From positions 806,001 to 870,000 of the forward strand of contig CAXXXO010000004.1 of the NCBI GenBank assembly GCA_963674625.2: DNA of 64,000 nt, in the 5' to 3' direction. Under the pieces are notes generated by a model, which ran no database searches, had not been told where the DNA came from, and worked only from the letters and a program-made list of their open reading frames with translations. The stretch comes from JALHFZ01 sp963674625 (GTDB lineage: Bacteria > Synergistota > Synergistia > Synergistales > Aminobacteriaceae). Shown here one piece after another: positions 26,145 through 35,950 of the stretch; positions within the stretch are counted from its first letter, which is position 1; every line of letters starts with the position of its first letter. The position numbers were made by a program, and so were the translations under genes.

Positions 26145-27500
26145 GTGAAAAATTCAACCCACCACCTCGGTACGGAGGGGATAGGGAAGCTTCTTTTTTC
26201 CCTCTCTCTCCCTTCGATCATCGGAATGATCGTCATGGCGTCCTACAATATCGTGGACGCCATATTTATCGGCCGGGGCGTCGGTCCCCTGGGCCTGGCC
26301 GCGGTGGCCATCTGCTTCCCCCTGCAGCTTCTCACCGGGGCCCTGGCCGTCATGGCAGGGGTCGGAGGCTCGTCCATCATCTCCCGAAGCCTCGGCGCCG
26401 GGGATTACGAGAAGGCCCAGGCCGCCTTCGGCACCACCATGTTCTTCGCCTCGGCGGTGGGGCTTGCAGTCGCCATCCCTGCAGGGATCTTTCTTTCGTC
26501 ACTCCTCGAACTTTTCGGGGCCACGCCGGCGATTCTTCCCCATGCCCGGGCCTATCTTTCGGTCATTCTCTTCGGCATTCCCCTGCAGACGTTCGCCATG
26601 GCGGGAAACCACGTGGCCCGGTCCGAAGGAAGGGCGCGGATCGCCATGGTCACCATGCTCATCTCGGCCATCACCAACGTCATCCTCGATCCTATTTTCA
26701 TCTTCGGCTTCGGATGGGGGATGCGGGGAGCAGCCGTGGCCACGGTGATCTCTCAGCTCGTGATGTTCGTCTGGATCTTCGGCTACTACTCCGCCGGAAA
26801 AAGCAGCCTGCATTTCAGCCCCGCACGCCTCGTTCCGAAGCTCTCTATCCTCCGGGAGATCGTCGGAATCGGGTTTTCCGAATTTACCCGGATGGCCGCC
26901 GGAAGCCTCTCCATCGTCCTCATCAACAGCACCCTGGCCCGCCTCGGAGGGGACACCTCCGTGGCAGTCTACGGCGTCATCAACCGCTCCATGTCCTTCT
27001 TTTTCATGCCCCTCCTGGGAATCGCCCAGGGATTTCAGCCCATCCTGGGGTTCAACTACGGCGCGGGAAACATGCGGAGGTCCCGACAGGTGATCCGGCT
27101 CAGCATAACGACAGCGACCGCTCTCGCGGTCGCCGGATTTCTCATCACAAGGTTCTTTCCCGGGGCGATCTTCCGCCTCTTTTCAACGGACGAATTGCTC
27201 ATCGCAGAAGGAGTGAAGGCCATGAAGCTCATCACCTTCGTCTTCTTTCTCGTGGGGTTCCAGATCATCGGGTCGGCCATGTTCCAGGCGCTGGGAAAAG
27301 CCCGCCCCGCCTTCATCCTTTCCCTCTCCCGCCAGGTGCTTCTCCTGCTGCCCCTGGTGCTTCTGCTGCCCCGGTATTTCGGAACCTCCGGGGTCTGGAT
27401 GGCCTTCCCCCTGGCGGACGGGCTCTCCTTCTTTCTCACCCTCTATCTCTTCCTCAGGGAAATGCGGAGACTGAACAGCCGTATAGACGAATCTCTCTGA
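26145..27500 (+). CDS. MATE family efflux transporter
   Basis: 451 residues with twelve membrane segments. MATE landmarks are LPSIIGMIVMASYNIVDAIFIGR, GLAAVAICFPLQ, and the matching second half with GIAQGFQPILGFNYGA. It exports cationic drugs or metabolites using an ion gradient. It starts at GTG 26145, preceded by AAGGAGG. It stands alone and converges on proC. Confidence 0.92.
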   Translation: MKNSTHHLGTEGIGKLLFSLSLPSIIGMIVMASYNIVDAIFIGRGVGPLGLAAVAICFPLQLLTGALAVMAGVGGSSIISRSLGAGDYEKAQAAFGTTMFFASAVGLAVAIPAGIFLSSLLELFGATPAILPHARAYLSVILFGIPLQTFAMAGNHVARSEGRARIAMVTMLISAITNVILDPIFIFGFGWGMRGAAVATVISQLVMFVWIFGYYSAGKSSLHFSPARLVPKLSILREIVGIGFSEFTRMAAGSLSIVLINSTLARLGGDTSVAVYGVINRSMSFFFMPLLGIAQGFQPILGFNYGAGNMRRSRQVIRLSITTATALAVAGFLITRFFPGAIFRLFSTDELLIAEGVKAMKLITFVFFLVGFQIIGSAMFQALGKARPAFILSLSRQVLLLLPLVLLLPRYFGTSGVWMAFPLADGLSFFLTLYLFLREMRRLNSRIDESL

Positions 27501-27521
27501 CAGAAGAAAGAATCTCCTTTT

Positions 27522-28340
27522 TCAGTCCTTCGAGCTGTAGAGACCCGCGGCTTTCTCGGCCGACACGGTGATCCCCCTTATCATTGCCGAGCTGAACCCC
27601 TCGTGCTCCATCCGGTTAAGACCGGATATGGTGCACCCCTTGGGGGTAGTCACCTTGTCGATTTCCCGCTCGGGATGGGTTCCGTTCTGGGCGAGAAGAC
27701 AGGCGGCGCCCTTGGCGGTCTGAACGGCCATGGCGAGGGAATTCTTCGCCGACAGGCCTATCTCGATGCCCCCCTGGGAGGCCGCCCGGATTGCCCTGAG
27801 GAAAAAAGCGATTCCGCAGGCGCCGAGAGCGGTGGCGGCGATCATATCCTCCTCCCGGATCCGCAGGGTGCGGCCGACCTCGTTGAAGATGGTTTTCGCC
27901 ATCTCGAGGGCCTTGTCGTCCGGCCCGTTGGAGGCCAGGCAGGTCATGGATTCCCGGACCGCTATGGCCGTATTCGGCATGGCCCGGGCGATGCGCAGGG
28001 GTTTGCCGATTCTTTCGGCTATCTGCCTGATGGTTATCCCCGTCACCACGGAGAGAAGAATGTGGCGGTCAAAATCGAGAGAGGGGGCGATCTCCTCGAG
28101 GAGGGGATCCACGAGCTGGGGCTCAACGGAGAGAATGACCACGTCGGCTCCGCCCACGGCCTGCCGGTTGTCCCCCGTGACTTCGAAGCCCTGAACCCTG
28201 TATTCCTCGAGCAGATGGGTTCTCCGCCGTGAAAGGGTGATTTCCGAAGGCGAAAATTTTCCTGATTCAACAAGTCCCCTGGCGATGCTCGTTCCGATAT
28301 TCCCCGCTCCGAGGATGGCGATGCGGAATTTGTCTGTCAT
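27522..28340 (-). CDS. proC: Pyrroline-5-carboxylate reductase
   Basis: 272 residues. N-terminal Rossmann motif ILGAGNIGTSIARGL; ILSVEPQLVDPLLEEI; the RAMPNTAIAVRESMT signature; and the C-terminal dimerisation helices ending KGCTISGLNRMEHEGFSSAMIRG. It makes the last step of proline synthesis. It lies 24 bp after murB. Confidence 0.93.
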   Translation of the reverse strand: MTDKFRIAILGAGNIGTSIARGLVESGKFSPSEITLSRRRTHLLEEYRVQGFEVTGDNRQAVGGADVVILSVEPQLVDPLLEEIAPSLDFDRHILLSVVTGITIRQIAERIGKPLRIARAMPNTAIAVRESMTCLASNGPDDKALEMAKTIFNEVGRTLRIREEDMIAATALGACGIAFFLRAIRAASQGGIEIGLSAKNSLAMAVQTAKGAACLLAQNGTHPEREIDKVTTPKGCTISGLNRMEHEGFSSAMIRGITVSAEKAAGLYSSKD

Positions 28341-28364
28341 AGTCGAAAACCTCCCGAAATTTTT

Positions 28365-29333
28365 TTACAGGCACCGTTCCGATGCGGGGACGAGATTTCC
28401 CTCTTCGTCGGCGTAGAGAACCTCGCTGGCGAGCCAGTGTCCGATCCGCCGGTGAACCCGCCTCCGGATTTCCCCCATAAGGGCGAGGACGTCCCGGGCG
28501 GTGGCGCCGCCGAGATTGACGATAAAATTTGCGTGCAGTGCGGATACCTGGGCGTCCCCCGACCGAAGCCCCTTGAGGCCCGTCTCCTCGATGATTTTTC
28601 CCGGCGCCCCGGCTTCGGCGTAGACCTCGGGGCTGTTGGTGAAGACCGATCCGCAGTTGGGCTGCTTGAGGGGAAATTTTCCCTTCCGTTCGGCCAGTAC
28701 CCGGAGCAGCTCCTTCCGGAGGGCGGCGGGGTCTTCCTCTCCGCATTCGAGGACCGCCTCGAGGACGATCCACCCCTTTCTTCCCGGCTGCGAGGCATTC
28801 TGAAAGAAGGAAGAGCGGTAGGAAAAACCGCATTCCTCCCGGGGAAACCGTTTTACCCTCCCCTCCCGGGACAGGGCCGTCACGAAAAGGATATTGTCGC
28901 TGACGCTCCGGCGGAGGCTGCCGCCGTTCATGGCCACAAGCCCGCCGAAGGAGCCGGGGATGCCGGCGGCATGTTCGAGGCCGGACAGACCTTTTTCGGC
29001 GAGGTTCCGCACCAGCCGGGGGACCCACAGCCCCGGGCGGACGGTGACGGTGCGTCCGGAAGCCGACCATCCCGCGAAGCGGCTGCCCAGCTTCAGGACG
29101 ATCCCCCGGATTCCGCCGTCGGAGAAGAGAAGATTCGTTCCTCTGCCGATAACAAGCAGGGGAACGCCCTCTTCCCGGGCGAAGAGCAGCAGCCTGGCTG
29201 CTTCTTCAGGCGTTCCCGGCTCCACCAGGGCGTCCGCGGGTCCGCCGATCCTCCAGGAGCAGTGATTTTTCAGGGGTTCGTCCAGAAAGACCTCCCCCAC
29301 GGAGAGAGAAGCCAGTTTTTTTTCGAGATCCAT
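28365..29333 (-). CDS. murB: UDP-N-acetylenolpyruvoylglucosamine reductase
   Basis: 322 residues. FAD-binding VIGRGTNLLFSDGGIRG; GLEHAAGIPGSFGGLVAMNGGS; YRSSFF; and the proton-donor Ser in QPNCGSVFTNSPE. It reduces the enolpyruvyl group to make UDP-MurNAc in the cytosol. The start at ATG 29333 matches the family's N-terminus; the open frame before it overlaps the neighbouring ATPase gene. The ribosome site (AAAGGCGG) is modest. Confidence 0.93.
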   Translation of the reverse strand: MDLEKKLASLSVGEVFLDEPLKNHCSWRIGGPADALVEPGTPEEAARLLLFAREEGVPLLVIGRGTNLLFSDGGIRGIVLKLGSRFAGWSASGRTVTVRPGLWVPRLVRNLAEKGLSGLEHAAGIPGSFGGLVAMNGGSLRRSVSDNILFVTALSREGRVKRFPREECGFSYRSSFFQNASQPGRKGWIVLEAVLECGEEDPAALRKELLRVLAERKGKFPLKQPNCGSVFTNSPEVYAEAGAPGKIIEETGLKGLRSGDAQVSALHANFIVNLGGATARDVLALMGEIRRRVHRRIGHWLASEVLYADEEGNLVPASERCL

Positions 29334-29412
29334 GAAGCGAAGCAACCGCCTTTCAGGCAGCGGGGAGAGAAGTACCCTCTCCCCGCCCGCGAGTTTTGGT
29401 TTTACTCTGCCA

Positions 29413-32400
29413 CTATGCCGCCGGAAGCAGCTTTCCCCGTTCGATGGTGTACCCCGAGAGAAAATCGGCAGAGGTCGCTCTCCCCTCCGCCACGGAGCGG
29501 AATATATTGAGGGTGCTCCTCTGGCAGGTGAAAAGCAGCACCTGGTTGTGCTTCCCCGCCTCAAAGATCGCCTCCGCCGCTCCCTTCTGCCGTCCCTCGT
29601 CGAACCGGACGAGAAGGTCGTCGAGGATGAGGGGAAGGGGTTCCGAGTTCCTGCCCCAGAGGGTGGCAAGGGCAAGACGCATGGAGAGATAGACCTGATC
29701 GGCGAGGCCCGAGCTCCATTTCACCTCGTCTTTGCGCAGCCTTCCCGCTTCGTTCTCCTCCACCACCACGGAAAGCCCCCGTTCTCCCTCCTGAGAAAGA
29801 AGAGTGTACCGGCTATCCGTCATGAGGGCAAGATATTCGGCGGCACGGCGGATCACCTCCGGCTGGCGCTCCCGTTCATGCCTGGCCTTCGATACCTCGA
29901 GAAAGTGCCGGGCGAGCAGGACGGAAATCCATTCCCGGATATGATCGTCCATCTTCCGCTCCATTTCCTTCCGGGCGAAGAGGAGTTCGCTGAGGCGCCC
30001 GTCTCCGGCGATCTGCTCCACCTCGAGGGCCAGCCGTCCCCGGGAGTCCCCGAGGTCCTCCATCTCCTGCTGCAGGGTTCGGGCACTCTCCTCGCTCTTC
30101 CGGCGCTCTTCCCTGACCTCTGCGGCCGGTCGGGCAGCAAACTCCCTCTGCGCCTTTTCTACCTCTTCGTCCGGACCGAAGAGTCCGGAAAGGACCTTCT
30201 CCTCCTGCAGGATTGCCGATTTCAGGGCGTTCCGCTCCCGCTCGAGGGCGGCCAGGGAACGGAACCCCTCCTCGGTCTCCTCTCCGGCGGAGCGGAAAAG
30301 CTCAAGTTTTTCCTCTTCGGTCCGGGCAATTTTTTTCTCCGTCTCTTCTGCGGTTTTCCGGATTCCGTCCATGTCCCGCTTTTGAACCGCAAGCCGGCCG
30401 GCTCTCTCCTCCCCCCGGCGCAGCAGCACAGCCAGGGTGCGTATGGCCCCGACGTCGAGAAGAGCGGGGAAGGGTTCTCCCCCCTTGCGGAAGCACTCGG
30501 AAAGATCCTCCAGCCTGCGGTGCACCGAGTCAATGTAATCCGACAGTTCCTTCGCCTCCCTGGTGCGGGTCCGAAGGCTCTCCAGCTCGGACCGGAGCTG
30601 AAGAATCCGGGGGACGAGCCCCTCCATGTCCCGGGGGGCGAGATCCTCGTCAAAACCGGAGTTCCGGAGCCATTCCCTCCAGGCCTCCATCAGGGTCTGA
30701 AGCTGTCCGGCTGCCCCGTTGACCTGGCTTTCCATGGCCGCCGCCTCGTTGTCCATCCTGGCCAGCACCCCTGCCATCTGGCGGCTTCGCTCATCAAGGA
30801 CGGTGAATCGCTCGAGGGCCGTATTGTCGGCCTCACCCTCGGCGAGAAAAGATTCCATCTCGCTCCGGAATCGGGGGGCGGTGATGTTCAGCTCCGCCGC
30901 CAGCTCTTCCCGAAGGGAGTGCAGCTTTTCGACCCGCGCCCTCCGGCTCTCGAGCAGAAGGGATATTTCTTCCTGCCGCCCGTCCAGTTCCTCCGTCCGC
31001 TTCAGCCATGCTCCGCGGGCAGTCTCGTACTTCCGCCCCTGGTCCCGGTGGGCCAGGAAGGCCAGCGCCGAGGAAAAGAAGAGGGCCGAAAAACCGAAAA
31101 TCCAGATGGGATCGAAGGTGAGCCACGCCTGGTAGGCAGCTCCCCCGGCCACGGCGAGAAGAAGTCCGGAGACCAGGCCGATCATGGGACCGGTAGGGAC
31201 AGGGGCGTCTCCCTTCAGGTCTTCCTTCTCTCTGAGGAGGTTCTTTTCGGCCTCTTCAAGGGAGGAGACTTCCTCCTCCTCATCGGTGAGATCCGAGAAG
31301 GCGGAGCGGAGACGGTTGAGCTTCTCCCAACGGGAGGTCGCCCGGGCCGCGCGGTTTTCCACCGTCGCCATTTCTTTTTCCAGAGAGACTGCCTCGCTCT
31401 TGCGGTCGTCCCGAAGGCGGTTCCACTGGGCCAGGGATTTTTCTCCATCACCCTTCTTTCTCTCCAGTTCTTCCGCTTTTCTGGCCGTCTCCCTCGCGAA
31501 GGCGATTGCCTCGGCGGAGACATCCGCCGCCAGCAGATGCTCCTCCGTCCACCATGAACATAGGTGGGCAAGATTTTTTCTGAAATTTTTTTCCGCCCCC
31601 CGGATCTCCTCATCCAGGAGGTTTTTTCGGAGAAGGGACGTGCGGAACTGCTCGCTCTCGTGCTCGAGGGTCTCGATCTTCTCCCGGGAACCGAGGCACT
31701 CCAGAAGAGGATCCTTCTCCCGGACTGCCCTATCCTCATTCTCCGACCGGAGAGCTTCTTCCGACGCCGAGAGCTCTGCGCCGAGGCGCTCGATCTCCCT
31801 GTTCAGGCTGTCGAGGCGCGCAAGGCCGTTCTCGGGAAAGGCCGCAGTCCCCTCCATTTCCTTCAGCCGGCGGCCCAGGTCCTGCAGAACATTCCAGGAG
31901 GGACGTCCCTTTTCGAGCAGCTCGAGAGCCCCGAGACGGGTTTTCAGCGCGGCGAGCTCCTCCCGCTTCCTCTCGTAGGCTTTATCCATCTCTTTGAGGG
32001 ATTCCTTTTTCTCTTTCCATCCGGCATTGATCCGCCGCACTTCTTTCAGGCGTTCGTCCGTCTCGTCCATGGCTGCCAGGAGTTTTTTCACCGCTGAAGC
32101 GGTTCTTCCGTTTCCGGGGTTGAACAGCTCGTTCTGCCGGGCTTCGAGGGCCGAGAGCAGGCGGGGAAGGGATGCCGAGCCCAGGCCGGCGCCGGCGGAG
32201 AAAAAACGGGCCGCCACGTCCGACGAATCCAGCGGGGAGAGGGACTGCATATCCGCCAGTCCCATGGCGAAGATGCTCTCGTAGACATCCCGGTTGATCG
32301 AGAAGAAATCCGTCGGAAGCTCCGCTGGAAGCCCCCCCTCTGCGGAGGCAATGAAGTTTTTTCCCCCCTCGAGGGTGAGCTGGTATTCCCGCCCGTCCTC

Positions 32401-32631
32401 CATGGCGATGCGAACCGTGCCGCTGTGCCGGGCTCCGCTGACTGGGTCGTAGGGATTTCCCTTCTGGCGGGTGCGCTTTTCCCGGGAAAAAAGGATGCGC
32501 CGGAAAAAATTCATCAGAGTGGTCTTGCCGCTCTCGTTTTCGCCGTAAAAAACTGTGAGCCCCTTGGAAAGAGGGCCGCCGGCCCCGGTGAAAATGCCAA
32601 AATTGCTCACGTAAAAATCGCTGATCTTCAT
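29413..32631 (-). CDS. SbcC/YhaN-like SMC-type ATPase
   Basis: 1072 residues. Walker A GENESGKTTLMNF lies near the N-terminus (about residue 33-40) and Walker B LPLILDDLLVRFDEGR near the C-terminus. Between them are long coiled coils and a short hydrophobic hairpin (about 480-530: GLVSGLLLAVAGGAAYQAW, then IFGFSALFFSSALAFLA), as in B. subtilis YhaN. With the upstream nuclease it should form an Mre11-Rad50-like complex for DNA end processing. Its ATG overlaps the nuclease TGA (ATGA). Confidence 0.88.
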   Translation of the reverse strand: MKISDFYVSNFGIFTGAGGPLSKGLTVFYGENESGKTTLMNFFRRILFSREKRTRQKGNPYDPVSGARHSGTVRIAMEDGREYQLTLEGGKNFIASAEGGLPAELPTDFFSINRDVYESIFAMGLADMQSLSPLDSSDVAARFFSAGAGLGSASLPRLLSALEARQNELFNPGNGRTASAVKKLLAAMDETDERLKEVRRINAGWKEKKESLKEMDKAYERKREELAALKTRLGALELLEKGRPSWNVLQDLGRRLKEMEGTAAFPENGLARLDSLNREIERLGAELSASEEALRSENEDRAVREKDPLLECLGSREKIETLEHESEQFRTSLLRKNLLDEEIRGAEKNFRKNLAHLCSWWTEEHLLAADVSAEAIAFARETARKAEELERKKGDGEKSLAQWNRLRDDRKSEAVSLEKEMATVENRAARATSRWEKLNRLRSAFSDLTDEEEEVSSLEEAEKNLLREKEDLKGDAPVPTGPMIGLVSGLLLAVAGGAAYQAWLTFDPIWIFGFSALFFSSALAFLAHRDQGRKYETARGAWLKRTEELDGRQEEISLLLESRRARVEKLHSLREELAAELNITAPRFRSEMESFLAEGEADNTALERFTVLDERSRQMAGVLARMDNEAAAMESQVNGAAGQLQTLMEAWREWLRNSGFDEDLAPRDMEGLVPRILQLRSELESLRTRTREAKELSDYIDSVHRRLEDLSECFRKGGEPFPALLDVGAIRTLAVLLRRGEERAGRLAVQKRDMDGIRKTAEETEKKIARTEEEKLELFRSAGEETEEGFRSLAALERERNALKSAILQEEKVLSGLFGPDEEVEKAQREFAARPAAEVREERRKSEESARTLQQEMEDLGDSRGRLALEVEQIAGDGRLSELLFARKEMERKMDDHIREWISVLLARHFLEVSKARHERERQPEVIRRAAEYLALMTDSRYTLLSQEGERGLSVVVEENEAGRLRKDEVKWSSGLADQVYLSMRLALATLWGRNSEPLPLILDDLLVRFDEGRQKGAAEAIFEAGKHNQVLLFTCQRSTLNIFRSVAEGRATSADFLSGYTIERGKLLPAA

Positions 32632-33938
32632 TGGCCGTCCTCCCCTTCCAGCAGCCCTGAAAGGGCTGACCATGCCCCCCTGTTCGCCAGGAAGGAAATC
32701 TCCTCCTCGGTAAGGGCCTCGATCCGGGGAAGAATTTCCCGGGCGGGGATCTTCGCCAGGATTCCCTTTTCCTCAAGGATGCTGAAAAGCTTCCCCCGAA
32801 GTTCTCCATCGCCTAGAAAGGACCGGATTTCCTTCAGGAAATCACCGGCGAAATGCTCACCGGAGGCAAGGGTGTCGAGGTCCAGGGGAGGGGCTGTTCT
32901 CTCGGCGATCTCCTCGATATGGACGAAATCGGCCTTTCCCTGCTCCTCCCCGTTGAAGGCCTCCTTCACCCCGTTGGCACCCGAGAGGAACCCTGGCCGC
33001 TGGAAAAGGCGATAGAGCTTTCCCCGGCCCGTGAGAAGCACCCGGAGGAGGGTGGGACGCCCTCCTCCTTCCCTCCGGACGTCGTCCCGCAGGTCGTCGA
33101 GGGCCGTGAAAAAATCCTCGTCCCGATCAAAGCCGTCGATGGAAAGTTCTTCGGACCGCCACCGCACCACGTCACAGGGGACGAATTCCACCGTTCCCCT
33201 GGAAGCGGCTTTTTCAGCGGGCAGGGTCATGGTCACGAAAAAGACCCCTTTTTTCCCCGACTCCCGGATATTGCGTCCCTGGATGTTCCCTGGATAGACC
33301 ATAAGAGGGTCCTCACAGAGAATTTCGGCCGTGTGCCCGTGGCCCAGGGCCCAGTAATCCATCCGGGCAGCCTTCAGATCCTCGAGGGAGCAGGGGGCGT
33401 AATTTTCGTGTCCCTTTCGACCTGCAGCGTTGCAGTGAAGGAGGCCCAGGTTGATTCCCTCCCCCCGCCGTCCGGCGAACCGGAGGGCGATATTTTCCGT
33501 CACCTCCCGGTAGGGGTAGCTGTATCCGTGGATTGTCCCCACCCGACTGCCGCCGATCACGAGGGGAAGGCTCTCCACCTCGGGCCCGAAGCGGGTCACG
33601 AGGGAAGGGAAATCCCGGTCAGCCTCCCATCCCGAGAGGGGGTCGTGGTTGCCGAGGGCGATGAAGACTGCGATCCCCTTATCGGAAAGGCGCTTCAGCT
33701 GGCCGAGGAAAAAAACCTGGGCCAGGACGCTCCGGTCCTCGCCGTCGTAAATGTCCCCGGTAATGAGAAAGAGGTCGGCCTCTTTGCGGATGGCGAAGGA
33801 GACGGCGTTTTCGAAGGCCCGGAATGTTGCCCTGCGCAGAATGGAGCCGAGGGAAGGCGAAATGTCGGAGAGGCCTGAGAAGGGGCTGTCGAGATGGAGG
33901 TCGGCGGAATGAACAAAGGTGATCTGCCCGTTTTTCAT
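32628..33938 (-). CDS. SbcD/YhaO-like DNA repair exonuclease
   Basis: 436 residues. Metallophosphoesterase motifs in order: HSADLHLDSPF, ITGDIYDGEDRS, ALGNHDPLSGW, and YWALGHGHTAEIL. A C-terminal capping region of about 170 residues follows. It resembles YhaO/SbcD nucleases that work with a coiled-coil ATPase, here the next gene. Single promoter region upstream, divergent from fabH. Confidence 0.88.
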   Translation of the reverse strand: MKNGQITFVHSADLHLDSPFSGLSDISPSLGSILRRATFRAFENAVSFAIRKEADLFLITGDIYDGEDRSVLAQVFFLGQLKRLSDKGIAVFIALGNHDPLSGWEADRDFPSLVTRFGPEVESLPLVIGGSRVGTIHGYSYPYREVTENIALRFAGRRGEGINLGLLHCNAAGRKGHENYAPCSLEDLKAARMDYWALGHGHTAEILCEDPLMVYPGNIQGRNIRESGKKGVFFVTMTLPAEKAASRGTVEFVPCDVVRWRSEELSIDGFDRDEDFFTALDDLRDDVRREGGGRPTLLRVLLTGRGKLYRLFQRPGFLSGANGVKEAFNGEEQGKADFVHIEEIAERTAPPLDLDTLASGEHFAGDFLKEIRSFLGDGELRGKLFSILEEKGILAKIPAREILPRIEALTEEEISFLANRGAWSALSGLLEGEDGQ

Positions 33939-34154
33939 AATATCCCGTCCTCAGGAAAGAGAAGAACATGGTGCTGATGGATTTTCACCGTGCGCCACTT
34001 CCTTTCGGGAAAACTTCTCCGCTACTTTATGCTACCCGCCCCTTCTTTGCAAGGGGAGAGGGACGGCCTTGCGTAAATCAGGGATTGTCAGGCCCTGCGC
34101 CCGATGGGATAATGCTCTGCAGAAAGAAATCCGACGATGGAGGCAATTGAAGAG

Positions 34155-35168
34155 ATGAAAGGATTCGGAGCGGCAATACGGGCAATTTCTTACTACCTGC
34201 CCGAAAAAATCATGGACAACGCATCCCTGGTGAAGGAATTCGGCGCCTGGACAGAGGATAAAATCTACCAGAAGACGGGCATCAGGGAACGGCATGTAGT
34301 CACGGACGAACTCGTCTCGGACCTCGCCGTCGCGGCAGGAGAAAAACTCTTCGCCGAGACGGGCATCGACAGGGACGAGGTGGACTTTCTTCTGCTCTGC
34401 ACCGAGTGCCCCGACTATTACCTGCCCGCCACGGCCTGTCTCGTTCAGGACCGCCTCGGGCTGAGAAAAACCATGGGGGCCCTCGATTTCAATCTCGGCT
34501 GCTCGGGGTTCGTCTACGGCCTCGCCCTCGCCCGGGGGCTCATCGCGGGAGGAATCGCCCGGAAGGTGCTGCTGCTCACGGCCGACACTCTCTCCCGGAC
34601 TGTCCATCCTCTGGACAAAAGCACCCGGACCATCTTCGGCGACGCAGCTGCGGCCACCCTCATCGAGGTCTCCGAAGAGGGGCGGATCGGCGATTTCGTC
34701 CTCGGTACAGACGGCAGCGGCAAGGACAAGCTCATCATCCCCGCGGGCGCCTGGGCCCAGCCCCGCACCCTCGAGACGGCGGAGACGAAGACGAACCGCT
34801 GGGGCAACACCCGCAGCGCCGAAAACCTCTACATGAACGGCCCCGAAGTGCTCAGCTTCACTCTGGCCACCGTTCCTGGGGCGGTACAGGAGACCCTCGA
34901 CATCCACGGCATGAAGCTCGAAGACGTGGACCTCTTCGTCTTCCACCAGGCATCCCTCCTTCTCCTCGAACACCTGAGAAAGGAAATCGGTATTCCGAAG
35001 GAGAAGTTCTTCCTCAACATGGAAAACAAGGGAAACACTGTGAGCGCCACCATCCCCATGGCCCTCCGGGACGCGGAGGACCATGGGCAGCTTCGTTCCG
35101 GCGACCGGGTCATGGTTGTCGGCTTCGGCGTGGGGTACTCATGGGGAGCAACGATGCTCCGCTGGTAA
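34155..35168 (+). CDS. fabH: 3-oxoacyl-ACP synthase III (FabH) family
   Basis: 337 residues. The Cys-His-Asn triad is complete: Cys in NLGCSGFVYGLALA, His in VFHQASLLLLEHL and Asn in MENKGNTVSATIP. FabH starts fatty acid chains by condensing acyl-CoA with malonyl-ACP. It stands alone and not in a fab operon, so a side role such as branched-chain or secondary lipid priming is possible. ATG 34155 has GGAGG upstream; an ATG 18 bp earlier overlaps that site. Confidence 0.86.
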   Translation: MKGFGAAIRAISYYLPEKIMDNASLVKEFGAWTEDKIYQKTGIRERHVVTDELVSDLAVAAGEKLFAETGIDRDEVDFLLLCTECPDYYLPATACLVQDRLGLRKTMGALDFNLGCSGFVYGLALARGLIAGGIARKVLLLTADTLSRTVHPLDKSTRTIFGDAAAATLIEVSEEGRIGDFVLGTDGSGKDKLIIPAGAWAQPRTLETAETKTNRWGNTRSAENLYMNGPEVLSFTLATVPGAVQETLDIHGMKLEDVDLFVFHQASLLLLEHLRKEIGIPKEKFFLNMENKGNTVSATIPMALRDAEDHGQLRSGDRVMVVGFGVGYSWGATMLRW

Positions 35169-35203
35169 CGTACTGAAAAAAAACGGGAGGCCCCCCTTGT
35201 ATT

Positions 35204-35257
35204 ATGAAGTGCGCCCCCAAAGTCGGATTTATGTCCGACTTTGGGGGCGCACTTCAT
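35204..35257. repeat. Solo 24-bp perfect inverted repeat related to the IS3 relic end
   Basis: ATGAAGTGCGCCCCCAAAGT continues for four more bases, then a 6-nt loop (TTTATG) and an exact complement. The same core (CCCCCAAAGT, TTTATGTCC, GGGGG) recurs at 36863-36900 next to the transposase remnant. It looks like a stranded transposon-end hairpin or a miniature element. Lying 35 bp after fabH, it may also act in RNA as a 3' hairpin. Confidence 0.8.
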
Positions 35258-35287
35258 TATCAGGCCGCTCCTTTTTTAATGAATGAT

Positions 35288-35950
35288 TTAATATTCGTAT
35301 TTGAAATTCGGATCGGATATTTCGTACTGTTCATTCGGTGATTCAATTATCTTTTTATACATGTCCTCAGTTATGTACTTTGCCTTATATGTTCCTCCTG
35401 ATCTTTCAACCTGCATATGGAAGGTTCTCAAATGGTTTCTGGACCCCTTCACAAGATTCAGATAAACGATCTTTATATCATCGTTATCAGTCTCCTTAAG
35501 AAGTGTCTCCAGATCTGCAATGTCCAGATCTTCCACCATAGTTCCTACTTTAAGGGCATCCAGTCTGGATTTATTCCCTTCAGCAATAAGTTCACCGTAG
35601 AGCTTCTGCATTTCCGGGCTTGTAAAAACGCCCCTTGTATCATCCTTTACCGGGTCTTCAATCTCATATTTTGTTATCAGGGAACCGACTTCATCCATAT
35701 GTTTCTGTTCGCTTTTCGCTATATTAAAGAATGGCTTAAGTTCCCAGGTATCACCCAGGGTCAGATATACATCTCTTGCCAGTTTTTCCTCTTCCCGCAT
35801 AAGAAGGAGACCCTCAATTTCATTTTCGGACAGTTCTTCTTTATTCATTTCCATAACATTTGCAGCTTGGGCTGAAGGTACCAGCACTGCTGCTGCCATC
35901 AACATTGCCATCATAATGGGCAATACTTTTTTCAAAGACATAAAACTCAT
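35288..35950 (-). CDS. Secreted DUF2202 ferritin-like protein
   Basis: 220 residues with a signal peptide (LKKVLPIMMAMLMAAAVLVPSAQAA). The body is a four-helix ferritin-like DUF2202 domain: LMREEEKLARDVYLTLGD carries the Glu pair, and AKSEQKHMDEV and GSRNHLRTFH carry the other Glu/His candidates for a di-iron site. Function is unknown; many are linked to metal or oxidative stress. GGAGG precedes the ATG. The gene is clearly AT-richer than its neighbours and lies in an IS-marked patch, so it was probably acquired. Confidence 0.85.
   Translation of the reverse strand: MSFMSLKKVLPIMMAMLMAAAVLVPSAQAANVMEMNKEELSENEIEGLLLMREEEKLARDVYLTLGDTWELKPFFNIAKSEQKHMDEVGSLITKYEIEDPVKDDTRGVFTSPEMQKLYGELIAEGNKSRLDALKVGTMVEDLDIADLETLLKETDNDDIKIVYLNLVKGSRNHLRTFHMQVERSGGTYKAKYITEDMYKKIIESPNEQYEISDPNFKYEY

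Noticed and set aside
29360..29386. GCGGGGAGAG/CTCTCCCCGC hairpin between the ATPase gene and murB as a terminator
   Set aside because: No T-run follows on the minus strand, the direction of both neighbouring genes.
29332..31557. A 741-codon open frame on the plus strand opposite the YhaN-like ATPase
   Set aside because: It is antisense to a clear ATPase gene with intact Walker motifs, has low-complexity Gly/Pro/Leu-rich composition and no family features. GC-rich genes often leave such shadows.
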